A stretch of 48,288 bases of DNA from Stagnimonas sp. GTDB lineage: Bacteria; Pseudomonadota; Gammaproteobacteria; Nevskiales; Nevskiaceae. This document shows, piece by piece, positions 37,565 through 48,288 of the stretch. Below the pieces are notes generated by a model. That model had not been told where the DNA came from, did not search any database, and saw only the letters and a program-made list of their open reading frames with translations. Each line of letters begins with the position of its first letter. Positions within the stretch are counted from its first letter, which is position 1. Made by a program: the position numbers and the translations under genes. The DNA is taken from assembly GCA_030696045.1 (NCBI GenBank), contig JAUYNO010000084.1, positions 1 to 48,288 on the forward strand. The letters are read 5' to 3'.

Positions 37565-38698
37565 TCAACGCCCCAGCATCGAGCGCGCAATCACTTCCTT
37601 CATGATCTCGCTGGTGCCGCCGTAGATGCGCTGCACGCGCGCGTCCACGAAATGCCGGCTGATCGGGTACTCGCTCATGTAGCCGTAGCCGCCGAACAGC
37701 TGCAGGCAGCGGTCGGCGGTGCGGAACTGCAGCTCGGTGGCCGCGAGCTTGACCTTGGCCGCCATTGGCACGTCCATCTTGCCCTCGGCGTAGGCGCGGG
37801 CGCAGCGCTCGACATAGGCGCGCAGCATCTCGGCCTGGGTCTGCATCTCGGCCAGCTCGAAGCGGGTGTTCTGCAGGGTTGAGATCGGTGCGCCGAAGGC
37901 CTTGCGGGTCTTCACGTAGTCGACGGTCAGCGCCAGCATGCCCTCGATGGCCCCCAGGGCGCCGACCGCGAGCGTCAGGCGCTCGCGCGGCAACTCATCG
38001 ACCAGGTGGCCGAAGCCGTTGCCGACGCGCCCCAGCACGGCGCTGGCGGGGACCCGGACCTGGTCGTAGAACAGTTCCGAGGTGTCGCCACAGTGCTGGC
38101 CGATCTTCTCCAGGTTGCGACCCCGGCTGTAGCCCGTCGTGTCGGTATCGACCAGGAACAGCGTGGTGCCGCGGGCACCGGCCTTGGGATCGGTCTTGGC
38201 GAAGGTGATCACCACGCCGGCGTGCTGGCCGTTGGTGATGAAGGTCTTCTGGCCGTTGATGAGGTAGTCCCCGCCATCGGCCAGGGCCGTGGTCTTGGCG
38301 CCCTGCAGGTCGGAGCCGGCGCCCGGCTCGGTCATGGCGATGGCGCCGACCAGTTCGCCGCTGACCAGCTTGGGCAGGTAGTGGGCCTTCTGCTCGGCCG
38401 TGCCGAGGTGGGCGATATAGGGCGCGACAATGTCCGAGTGCACCGCCAGGTTGGCGCCGAGCGCGCCGTAGCCGGCCTTGCCGACTTCCTCCAGCACCAC
38501 GCAGCTGAACTCGAAGGGCGCGCCGATGCCGCCGAATTCCGCCGGTGCATCGACGCAGAGCAGGCCGTGCTCGCCGAACTTGGTCCACATCTCGCGCGGC
38601 ACGATGCCGGCCTTTTCCCAGTCGGCGTAGTGGGGTTCGATCTCGGTTTGCAGGAAGCGACGGACGTTGTCTCTGAATAGTTCGAGTTCGGAATTCAT
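37565..38698 (-). CDS. Acyl-CoA dehydrogenase
   Basis: FAD-dependent acyl-CoA dehydrogenase, first step of beta-oxidation or of branched-chain acyl-CoA breakdown, 377 residues from ATG 38698 (MNSELELFRDNVRRFLQTEI). Landmarks are AIAMTEPGAGSDLQGAKTTA, YLINGQKTFITNG and RQAFG-like KTRKAFGAPIS. The C-terminal QLFGGYGYMSEYPISRHFVD and RIYGGTSEIMK place the likely catalytic base at Glu364. Chain specificity cannot be read. A longer frame to 38737 would begin in a repeat region. Confidence 0.92.
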   Translation of the reverse strand: MNSELELFRDNVRRFLQTEIEPHYADWEKAGIVPREMWTKFGEHGLLCVDAPAEFGGIGAPFEFSCVVLEEVGKAGYGALGANLAVHSDIVAPYIAHLGTAEQKAHYLPKLVSGELVGAIAMTEPGAGSDLQGAKTTALADGGDYLINGQKTFITNGQHAGVVITFAKTDPKAGARGTTLFLVDTDTTGYSRGRNLEKIGQHCGDTSELFYDQVRVPASAVLGRVGNGFGHLVDELPRERLTLAVGALGAIEGMLALTVDYVKTRKAFGAPISTLQNTRFELAEMQTQAEMLRAYVERCARAYAEGKMDVPMAAKVKLAATELQFRTADRCLQLFGGYGYMSEYPISRHFVDARVQRIYGGTSEIMKEVIARSMLGR

Positions 38699-38727
38699 GG
38701 TTCGATAACGATTGGAAGGTGGTGGTG

Positions 38728-38745
38728 TCGCGGGCAAGCCCGCTC

Positions 38746-38749
<4 letters not shown>
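38728..38749 (-). repeat. REP-like hairpin, copy 2 (supplies xseA stop)
   Basis: On the minus strand, the same 22 bases as copy 1 at 2715 (GTAGGA head, GCGGGC-TT-GCCCGC stem-loop, GA). Its TAG (38748-38746) is the xseA stop codon. It is paired head-to-head with copy 3, 15 bases away. Confidence 0.85.
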
Positions 38750-41687
<2,938 letters not shown>

Positions 41688-41695
41688 GTTCCCAG

Positions 41696-41718
41696 GCCCC
41701 GGTTCGCCGGGGCTTTTT
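41696..41718 (+). terminator. Intrinsic terminator/attenuator between guaB and guaA
   Basis: A 7-bp stem GCCCCGG-TTCG-CCGGGGC followed by five T. It lies 8 bases after guaB and 18 before guaA. Since guaB and guaA are usually co-transcribed, it may be a partial terminator lowering guaA expression. Confidence 0.8.
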
Positions 41719-41736
41719 CGTTGTGACGATCAACCA

Positions 41737-43314
<1,578 letters not shown>

Positions 43315-43345
43315 CCAGCCACCAGCGTACCCCAGGTTCTTTATT

Positions 43346-43451
43346 CCCTCCCCCTTGCGGGGGTGAGGCGGAGAAAGACGAGGCACTGCCTCGTCCCGCC
43401 GAACGCCATCGCCCATGCATGGGGCGATGGCCGGCAAGGTAGGGGAGGGGG
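43346..43451. repeat. Nested palindromes upstream of the DUF559 domain
   Basis: The outer imperfect pair is CCCTCCCCCTTGCGGGGG (43346-43363) against GCAAGGTAGGGGAGGGGG (43434-43451). Inside are two perfect palindromes: GACGAGGCA-C-TGCCTCGTC (43377-43395) and GCCATCGCCC-ATGCATG-GGGCGATGGC (43405-43431). The right end, AGGGGAGGGGG, sits 5 bases before ATG 43457 and provides its Shine-Dalgarno. The left end shares its CCCTCCCCCTTGCGGGG with the palindrome at 43781-43874. Confidence 0.8.
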
Positions 43452-43456
43452 TCTGC

Positions 43457-44329
43457 ATGGAGAATCCGCTCACTCCAATCGCTAGGAAGTTGCGGCGCAA
43501 TCTCACCGAGGCGGAGCGCACCCTCTGGTTCGCGATCAACCGCGACCAGCTGGGCTGCAAGTTTCGGCGACAGGTTCCGATTGGCCCCTACATTGTCGAT
43601 TTCGCCGCGCTTGAGGTTCGGCTGGTGATCGAGGTGGATGGCGGACAGCACGCTGATAGCGCGAGGGACGTTACCCGCGATGCTTGGCTCAAGGAGCAGG
43701 GCTTTGCAGTGCTGCGCTTCTGGAATGACGAGGTGTTGCAGCGTCTGCCTGATGTGGTGGCCGCCATCCTGGCTGAGTTTCCCCCTCCCCTAACCCCTCC
43801 CCGCAAGGGGGAGGGGAATTGGACGCGCGCGTTGGAGAGCCCCTCCCCCTTGCGGGGAGGGGTCGGGGAGGGGGAAGCCCGCCCCGAAGACGAACACTGG
43901 ATGCGCCATGCCCTCACCCTGGCGCAGCAGGCTGCCCAGCAAGGCGAAGTCCCGGTCGGCGCCGTGCTGGTCAAGGACGGCCAGTTGCTCGCAGAAGGCT
44001 ACAACCGCCCCATCGCCGACCACGACCCCAGCGGTCACGCCGAGATGCTGGCGCTGCGCGCCGGTGCCAGGGCGCTCGGCAATTACCGGCTCGGCGGCAC
44101 CACGCTCTACGTCACCCTGGAACCCTGCGTGATGTGCGCCGGCGCCATCGTCCACGCGCGGGTGCAGCGCCTGGTGTTCGGCGCGCCCGATCCCAAGGCC
44201 GGTGCGGTCAACGCGGTCTACGACGTCATCAGCAATCCCCGCCTCAACCACCGCGTCGAGTGGACCGGCGGCGTGCTCGAAGCGGAGTGCGGCCAGGTTC
44301 TGCGCGACTTCTTCCGCTCGCGGCGCTGA
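43457..44329 (+). CDS. tadA: DUF559 nuclease-like domain fused to tRNA adenosine(34) deaminase TadA
   Basis: One 290-residue frame with two domains. Residues 1-108 are DUF559, a PD-(D/E)XK-like endonuclease relative (LTEAERTLWFAINRDQLGCK, RRQVPIGPYIVDF with Asp48, then VIEVDGGQH with Glu59 and Asp61, and VLRFWNDEVL). Residues 109-139 (PPPLTPPRKGEG, then ESPSPLRGGVGEG) are encoded by a palindromic repeat. Residues 141-290 are TadA, which makes inosine at the tRNA wobble base: HAE at 194-196 and PCVMC (Cys224, Cys227) bind zinc, and Glu196 is catalytic. The only internal ATG near the TadA start is 43901, which would drop the residues before WMRHALTLA. So TadA is made either as this fusion or from 43901. 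It follows guaA after 142 bases. Confidence 0.88.
   Translation: MENPLTPIARKLRRNLTEAERTLWFAINRDQLGCKFRRQVPIGPYIVDFAALEVRLVIEVDGGQHADSARDVTRDAWLKEQGFAVLRFWNDEVLQRLPDVVAAILAEFPPPLTPPRKGEGNWTRALESPSPLRGGVGEGEARPEDEHWMRHALTLAQQAAQQGEVPVGAVLVKDGQLLAEGYNRPIADHDPSGHAEMLALRAGARALGNYRLGGTTLYVTLEPCVMCAGAIVHARVQRLVFGAPDPKAGAVNAVYDVISNPRLNHRVEWTGGVLEAECGQVLRDFFRSRR
43781..43874. repeat. Long palindrome encoding the DUF559-TadA linker
   Basis: A left arm of 36 bases (CCCCCTCCCCTAACCCCTCC then CCGCAAGGGGGAGGGG), a 23-base centre (AATTGGACGCGCGCG then TTGGAGAG), and a right arm of 35 bases that is its reverse complement except for TAA versus GA. It is translated in frame as residues 109-139 of the fusion. 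Confidence 0.9.
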
Positions 44330-44330
44330 T

Positions 44331-44996
44331 TTAGCCCAGTTCCAGCGCCGCCGCCGTCGCCAGATGGCCGCGCTCGCGCGCCAGATCCGCCGCGAGCTTG
44401 CCATCCTCGGTCTTCGCGCCACGGTCGGCGCCACGCGCCAGCAGCAGACGGCTGAGCGCTTCGAAGCCGCGCGAGGCCGCCAGGTGCAGGGCGGTGACGC
44501 CGCTGCCGCCAACGTGGTGCGGATCGCTGCCCAGCGCCATCAGCAGCGGCGCCAGCTGTTCGCCCGCGGCACCGGCGATGCCGGCGTGCAGCGGAGTGTT
44601 CTGCATCGGGTTCTGCGAGACCGCCTCCAGCGGCGCGCCCATGCCGACCAGCACCAGCAGGCTGTTGCGGGCGCCGAAGAAGGCGGCGAGGTGCAGCGGC
44701 GTCCAGCCGTCCGGGCTGTAGCTGCCGATCAGCGCCGGATCGGCCAGCAGGCAGGCGGCGACCCGGCGGCCGTCGTCGAGCGCGGCGGCTTCAAAGACAT
44801 TGGGCTCGGCGAAGCCGCGCAGCAGCTCGGCGATGTCCTTGGCGCCGTTGTAGAGCGCGAACAGCAGCGGCGAGATGCCGCCGGGGATGGCTTCAGTAGC
44901 CTGCGAGGCGTCGCGTTCCAGCGCCGCCCTGGCGGCGGCAAGGTCGCGGTTCTGGATGGCCAGGAGCAGCGGTCTTGGTGGGCTGAGGTTCGACAT
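44331..44996 (-). CDS. Ankyrin-repeat protein
   Basis: Protein of 221 residues made mostly of ankyrin repeats: DGWTPLHLAAFFGARNSLLV, QNTPLHAGIAGAAGEQLAPL, SGVTALHLAASRGFEALSRL and weaker flanking copies. It has no signal peptide, so it is likely a cytosolic interaction protein. It is convergent with tadA, the two stop codons being one base apart, and its 5' end faces the enoyl-CoA hydratase gene. No partner is evident. Confidence 0.88.
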   Translation of the reverse strand: MSNLSPPRPLLLAIQNRDLAAARAALERDASQATEAIPGGISPLLFALYNGAKDIAELLRGFAEPNVFEAAALDDGRRVAACLLADPALIGSYSPDGWTPLHLAAFFGARNSLLVLVGMGAPLEAVSQNPMQNTPLHAGIAGAAGEQLAPLLMALGSDPHHVGGSGVTALHLAASRGFEALSRLLLARGADRGAKTEDGKLAADLARERGHLATAAALELG

Positions 44997-45099
44997 GGTG
45001 CGGCTCTGCGAGGGCGGAAAGAGGCGCGCAGGCTACGCCCGGCCGCCATTGTGCTCAAGCGCATGGAACAATCCCGCCACCAATCGAGGAGGATCAAGC

Positions 45100-45891
45100 A
45101 TGAGTCAGGAACCCAAGCTGACCGTCGAACGCCGTGGCCAGGTGCTGCTGATGGGCTTCAATCGCCCGGCCAAGCGCAATGCCATGGATGTCGATACCTA
45201 CCAGCAGCTGTCGCTGGCCTATGCCGAGCTGGACCGCGATCCAGCGCTGCGCTGCGGCGTGCTGTTCGGGCACGGCGAGCACTTCACGGCGGGGCTCGAC
45301 CTGGTGCAGTGGGCGCCGGTGTTCGCCGAGGGCCGCTGGCCGCTCACGCCGCCGGGCGGCATTGAGCCCTTCGGCATCGACGAGAGCAGGCGTTGCAGCA
45401 AGCCGATCATCACGGCGGCGCGCGGCGTGAGCTTCACCGTCGCCGTCGAGCTGATGCTGGCGGCGGACATCCGCATCGCCGCGCCGGACGCCCGCTTCGG
45501 CCAGCTGGAGGTGCAGCGCGGCTTCTACGCCTGCGGCGGCGCCACCGTGCGGCTGGCGCGCGAGGTGGGCTGGGGCCACGCGATGAAGATCCTGCTCGGC
45601 GGCCAGGAGTTTTCTGGCGAGGAGGCCTACCGGATCGGCCTGGTGCAGGAGTTGGCGCCGGCCGACCAGGTGCTGGAGCGCGCCATCGCCCAGGCCGAGA
45701 TCATCGCGCGGCAGGCGCCGCTGGGCGTGCAGGCGACGCTGCGCCTGTCGCGCCTGGCCCGCAGCCAGGGCGATCTGGCCGGGCTCGCGGCGATGCTCCC
45801 GGAACTGCCGCCGATCATGGCCAGCGAGGATTCGAAGGAGGCCGTGCGCGCCTTCGCCGAGCGGCGGGCGCCGGTGTTTGTCGGCCGTTGA
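45100..45891 (+). CDS. Enoyl-CoA hydratase/isomerase (crotonase) family protein
   Basis: Crotonase-fold protein of 263 residues from ATG 45100, with the strongest Shine-Dalgarno of the window (GAGGAGGA, about 6 bases upstream). Landmarks are FNRPAKRNAMDVDTYQQL, the first oxyanion-hole segment HGEHFTAGLDLVQW, and LMLAADIRIAAPDARFGQLE. The usual Gly-rich second segment before the ALxxD helix is altered (AARGVSFTVAVELMLAAD), so the reaction is uncertain: hydratase, isomerase or thioesterase-like. It is divergent from the ankyrin gene. Confidence 0.88.
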   Translation: MSQEPKLTVERRGQVLLMGFNRPAKRNAMDVDTYQQLSLAYAELDRDPALRCGVLFGHGEHFTAGLDLVQWAPVFAEGRWPLTPPGGIEPFGIDESRRCSKPIITAARGVSFTVAVELMLAADIRIAAPDARFGQLEVQRGFYACGGATVRLAREVGWGHAMKILLGGQEFSGEEAYRIGLVQELAPADQVLERAIAQAEIIARQAPLGVQATLRLSRLARSQGDLAGLAAMLPELPPIMASEDSKEAVRAFAERRAPVFVGR

Positions 45892-45922
45892 CGGCGCGGT
45901 CCGGCTGACGGCGCAGGCCAAG

Positions 45923-45951
45923 TTGATCAGTCGTTTAATTCCGCTTACAAA
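45923..45951 (+). promoter_or_regulatory. Sigma70-like promoter of the Tat-protein/GMC operon
   Basis: TTGATC (45923-45928), a 17-bp spacer and TACAAA (45946-45951), about 36 bases before the ATG at 45988. A strong Shine-Dalgarno (GGGGGAGGAG, 45974-45983) follows. Confidence 0.5.
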
Positions 45952-45987
45952 GGCGCGCCACCAAAACCAGCCAGGGGGAGGAGAGTC

Positions 45988-46554
45988 ATGAACCCAGCCA
46001 GCGGAGCGACCGAGCTCGGCCGTCGCGAATTCTTGAAGCTGTCGGCCGGCAGCGCCGCGCTGCTGTCGGCGGGCGCCTTCAGCGCCACGCTGGCCGGCTG
46101 CGCGAAGCACGAGGCGCCCGCCGCCGGGTATCGCTTCCTGCGCAGCGGCGACATCGCCCTGTTCGCCGCCATCGCGCCGGTGGTGCTGGGCTCCAGCCTG
46201 CCGAGCGAGCAGCGCGAGGTGCACCTGGCCACCCTGCTCAAGGCCATCGACGGCGCCGGCGTGCCGCTGCAGGCGCCCGGCCAAAAAATGGTCTACCAGC
46301 TGTTCGACCTGCTCAACACCGGCCTCACCCGCCGCCTGACCACCGGTGTATCGAAGCCCTGGCCGCAGGCGGAGCCGGCCGAGATCGCGGTCTTCCTCGA
46401 CCGCTGGCAGAACAGCTCCATCGGCCTGTTCAACGCCGGCTACCGGGCGCTCAGCAAGTTCGTGATCGGTTCCTGGATCGGCACGCCGCAAGGACTGAAG
46501 GCGGTCGGCTATCCAGGACCCTGGGCACCCATGTACGCCGCCATCAACGCTTAA
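45988..46554 (+). CDS. Tat-exported small subunit of a GMC-type dehydrogenase
   Basis: Protein of 188 residues with a twin-arginine signal (GRREFLKLSAGSAALLSAGA, Arg12-Arg13) that also ends in a lipobox (TLAGC, Cys38), suggesting a Tat-exported lipoprotein. The mature part resembles small accessory subunits of GMC dehydrogenases (FRSGDIALFAAIAPVVLG-type segment FLRSGDIALFAAIAPVVLG, RWQNSSIGLFNAGYRALSKF, GYPGPWAP near the end). It lies 9 bases before the GMC gene. It probably escorts the FAD subunit, which has no signal of its own, across the membrane (inference from known three-subunit relatives). Confidence 0.78.
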   Translation: MNPASGATELGRREFLKLSAGSAALLSAGAFSATLAGCAKHEAPAAGYRFLRSGDIALFAAIAPVVLGSSLPSEQREVHLATLLKAIDGAGVPLQAPGQKMVYQLFDLLNTGLTRRLTTGVSKPWPQAEPAEIAVFLDRWQNSSIGLFNAGYRALSKFVIGSWIGTPQGLKAVGYPGPWAPMYAAINA

Positions 46555-46563
46555 GGACTCGCC

Positions 46564-48168
46564 GTGGCCATCAACGACATCTATACCGACGGCATCGCCT
46601 CCGGCTGGGACGTGCGCGACGCTTCGGGCCTCACCGCCCCGACCACGCTGGAAGCCGACGTCGTCATCATCGGCAGCGGTGCCGGCGGTGGCACCACGGC
46701 GGAAATCCTCGCCAGCGCCGGCCTGAAGGTGCTGCTGATCGAGGAGGGGCCGCTCAAGACCTCCGCGAACTTCAAGGACATGAGCGAGGCCCGCGCCTAC
46801 GCCGAGCTGTACCAGGAGGGCAGCGGCCGCACGACTTCGGATGGCGCCATCACCGTGCTGCAGGGTCGGTCGGTCGGCGGCACCACCACGGTCAACTGGA
46901 CCTCCAGCTTCCGCACTCCGGAAGGCACTCTCAAGCACTGGGCCGAGGCGCACGGCGTGAAAGGCTGGGGCCTGGAGGAATCCAAGCCCTGGTTCGACGA
47001 GCGCAGCGAGCGCCTGGGCATCGCGCCCTGGGCCGCCGCGCCGAATGCCAATAACGCGGTGCTGCAGAAGGGCTGCGAGAAGCTGGGCTGGGAATGGCAT
47101 GCGATCCCGCGCAATGTGCGCGGCTGCTGGAACTCCGGCTATTGCGGCTTCGGCTGCCCGGTCAACGCCAAGCAGTCGATGCTGGTGGCGACCATCCCGG
47201 CGGCGCTCGCCAAGGGCGCGACCCTGGTGCACCACCTGAGCGTGCGCAAGCTGCAATTCAGTGGTTCACGCATCACCGGTCTCGACTGCGCCGCGCTCGA
47301 TGCGGCCTGCCTCAATCCCAGCGGCGTTGCGGTCAGCGTGCGTGCCAAGCATGTGGTGCTGGCCGGCGGCGCCATCAACAACCCGGCCTTGCTGCTGCGC
47401 TCCGGCGTGCCCGATCCGCACGGGCGCATCGGCAAGCGCACCTGCATCCATCCGGTGGTGTTCAGCTATGCGCTGATGCCGGAGCAAGTCGATGGCTGGT
47501 ACGGCGCGCCGCAGTCCATCGCCAGCGACCACTTCCAGTGGCAGGGTGATTTCGACCAGGCCCCCGGCTTCAAGCTGGAAGTGCCGCCGATCTATCCGGC
47601 TCTGATCGCGGCCCTGTTCGGCCGCAGCGGGCAGGCGCTCGCCGACAACATCGCCCGGATGCCGCAGCTGAATGTCGCGCTGGCGCTGCTGCGCGACGGC
47701 TTTCACGCGGACAGCCAGGGCGGCGAGGTCCGGATCGACGGGGCCGGCAACCCGGTATTCGATTACGCGCTCACTGACTACCTGTTCCGCGGCTTCAAGC
47801 AGGCCCTGCTGCGCATGACCGAGGCCCAGTTCGCCGGTGGTGCTGCCCAGGTGATGCCGGCGCATCTGGGAGCGCAGTGGGCGAACAGCTGGGTGGCGGC
47901 CCGGCAGCAGATCGAGACGCTCGACTACAAACCCTTCCGGCTCGCGGTCGGCACCGCGCACCTGATGGGCGGCTGCGCGATGGGGGAGGATGCCAGGACC
48001 GCCGTGGTGCGCAGCGACGGCTCGCACCATCAGCTCGAAAACCTCTCGATCATCGACGGTTCGGTATTCCCGACCAGCATCGGCGCCAATCCCCAGCTGT
48101 CGATCTATGCGCTGGCAGCACGCAATGCGACCGGGCTGGCGCAGCGCCTGAAGCCCTCGGTCACCTGA
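46564..48168 (+). CDS. GMC-family FAD-dependent oxidoreductase
   Basis: Flavoprotein dehydrogenase or oxidase of alcohols, sugars or sterols, 534 residues, GTG start with AAGGA upstream. The FAD ADP-binding motif is VVIIGSGAGGGTTAEIL (33-49). GGTTTVNWTSSFRTPEG, GCWNSGYCGFGCPVNAKQSM with a Cys cluster, HLMGGCAMGEDAR with the likely catalytic His, and ANPQLSIYALA are present. The substrate cannot be read. It works with the preceding Tat protein; no cytochrome subunit follows before the window ends. Confidence 0.9.
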   Translation: MAINDIYTDGIASGWDVRDASGLTAPTTLEADVVIIGSGAGGGTTAEILASAGLKVLLIEEGPLKTSANFKDMSEARAYAELYQEGSGRTTSDGAITVLQGRSVGGTTTVNWTSSFRTPEGTLKHWAEAHGVKGWGLEESKPWFDERSERLGIAPWAAAPNANNAVLQKGCEKLGWEWHAIPRNVRGCWNSGYCGFGCPVNAKQSMLVATIPAALAKGATLVHHLSVRKLQFSGSRITGLDCAALDAACLNPSGVAVSVRAKHVVLAGGAINNPALLLRSGVPDPHGRIGKRTCIHPVVFSYALMPEQVDGWYGAPQSIASDHFQWQGDFDQAPGFKLEVPPIYPALIAALFGRSGQALADNIARMPQLNVALALLRDGFHADSQGGEVRIDGAGNPVFDYALTDYLFRGFKQALLRMTEAQFAGGAAQVMPAHLGAQWANSWVAARQQIETLDYKPFRLAVGTAHLMGGCAMGEDARTAVVRSDGSHHQLENLSIIDGSVFPTSIGANPQLSIYALAARNATGLAQRLKPSVT

Positions 48169-48210
48169 GCAAGCCCCCAAAAAAGGGAATTACATCGTTA
48201 ACACCCTGCG

Positions 48211-48250
48211 CCCTCTCTCCCGCTTGCGGGAGAGAGCTGGAGAGAGGGGG
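48211..48250. repeat. CCCTC-CTTGCGGG palindrome after the GMC gene
   Basis: A perfect inverted repeat CTCTCTCCCGC-TT-GCGGGAGAGAG (48213-48236), extended as CTGGAGAGAGGGGGCG. Its plan (CCCTC, CCC, CTTGCGGG, GAG, then a second G-rich block) matches the arms at 43781-43874, so it is another copy of that repeat family. The rest of 48169-48288 shows no gene. Confidence 0.7.
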
Positions 48251-48288
48251 CGAGCGCAGCGAGTGCTTTCGCGGCGAGGAAAAAAGCT

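Noticed and set aside
43415..43456. Earlier ATG for the DUF559-TadA frame
   Set aside because: It lies in the centre of a perfect palindrome; ATG 43457 has a G-rich Shine-Dalgarno and starts the DUF559 domain normally.
43346..43874. CRISPR array
   Set aside because: The repeats are palindromes of differing length flanking a gene, with no regular spacers.

Overview
The window is high-GC bacterial DNA (by eye well above 60% GC), densely packed with housekeeping genes and containing no rRNA, recognisable tRNA, CRISPR array, IS element or prophage. The gene content is gammaproteobacterial: an E. coli-type complex I operon with a fused nuoCD, ettA, rlmI, lgt-thyA-folA, guaB-guaA-tadA, a bacterial acyl-CoA-binding protein and a DUF4124 protein. 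A relative of Lysobacterales/Xanthomonadales is my best guess, from the DUF4124 protein, the winged-helix protein kinase and the REP-like repeats. That is inference only. The nuoCD fusion differs from the separate nuoC and nuoD that I recall for Xanthomonas.

Layout. (1) 1-1201 (-): a two-partner-secretion outer-membrane transporter cut by the window edge. (2) 1457-7518 (+): a tandem glycine riboswitch followed by gcvT, gcvH, gcvPA, tpx, gcvPB and a PfkB-family kinase. The P-protein is split and a thiol peroxidase sits between its halves. A perfect 16-bp hairpin with T-tracts on both strands ends this unit and the facing one. (3) 7586-22585 (-): the complete 13-gene nuo operon in the order nuoA-B-CD-E-F-G-H-I-J-K-L-M-N. 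(4) 22721-27593 (+): rlmI, lgt, thyA, folA, a single-POTRA Omp85 protein, and an acyl-CoA-binding protein. (5) 27757-31099: an orphan gene (-) divergent from a winged-helix / Ser-Thr kinase / transmembrane / repeat protein (+). (6) 31260-35051 (-): ettA, a subtilisin-like lipoprotein and a DUF815 ATPase. (7) 35240-37400 (+): DUF4124 protein, threonine dehydratase with ACT domain, and a small unknown, each overlapping the next by one base. (8) 37565-40119 (-): acyl-CoA dehydrogenase and xseA. (9) 40224-44329 (+): guaB, guaA, then a DUF559 nuclease-like domain fused in frame to the tRNA deaminase TadA. (10) 44331-48168: an ankyrin protein (-), an enoyl-CoA hydratase-like protein (+), and a Tat/lipobox protein with its GMC oxidoreductase (+).

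The most unusual material is in the repeats. Three kinds of inverted repeat are placed so that they supply coding ends or linkers. A 22-nt REP-like hairpin beginning GTAGGA supplies the TAG stop of both gcvT and xseA, and a covarying copy encodes the C-terminal residues of XseA. A 168-bp near-palindrome between two convergent genes holds both of their TAG stop codons in its ends. A G/C-rich palindrome brackets the DUF559 reading frame and encodes the linker joining it to TadA. The last case looks like a nuclease-plus-repeat cassette captured at the 5' end of a gene that is essential in E. coli, and it is the best candidate here for an undescribed system.
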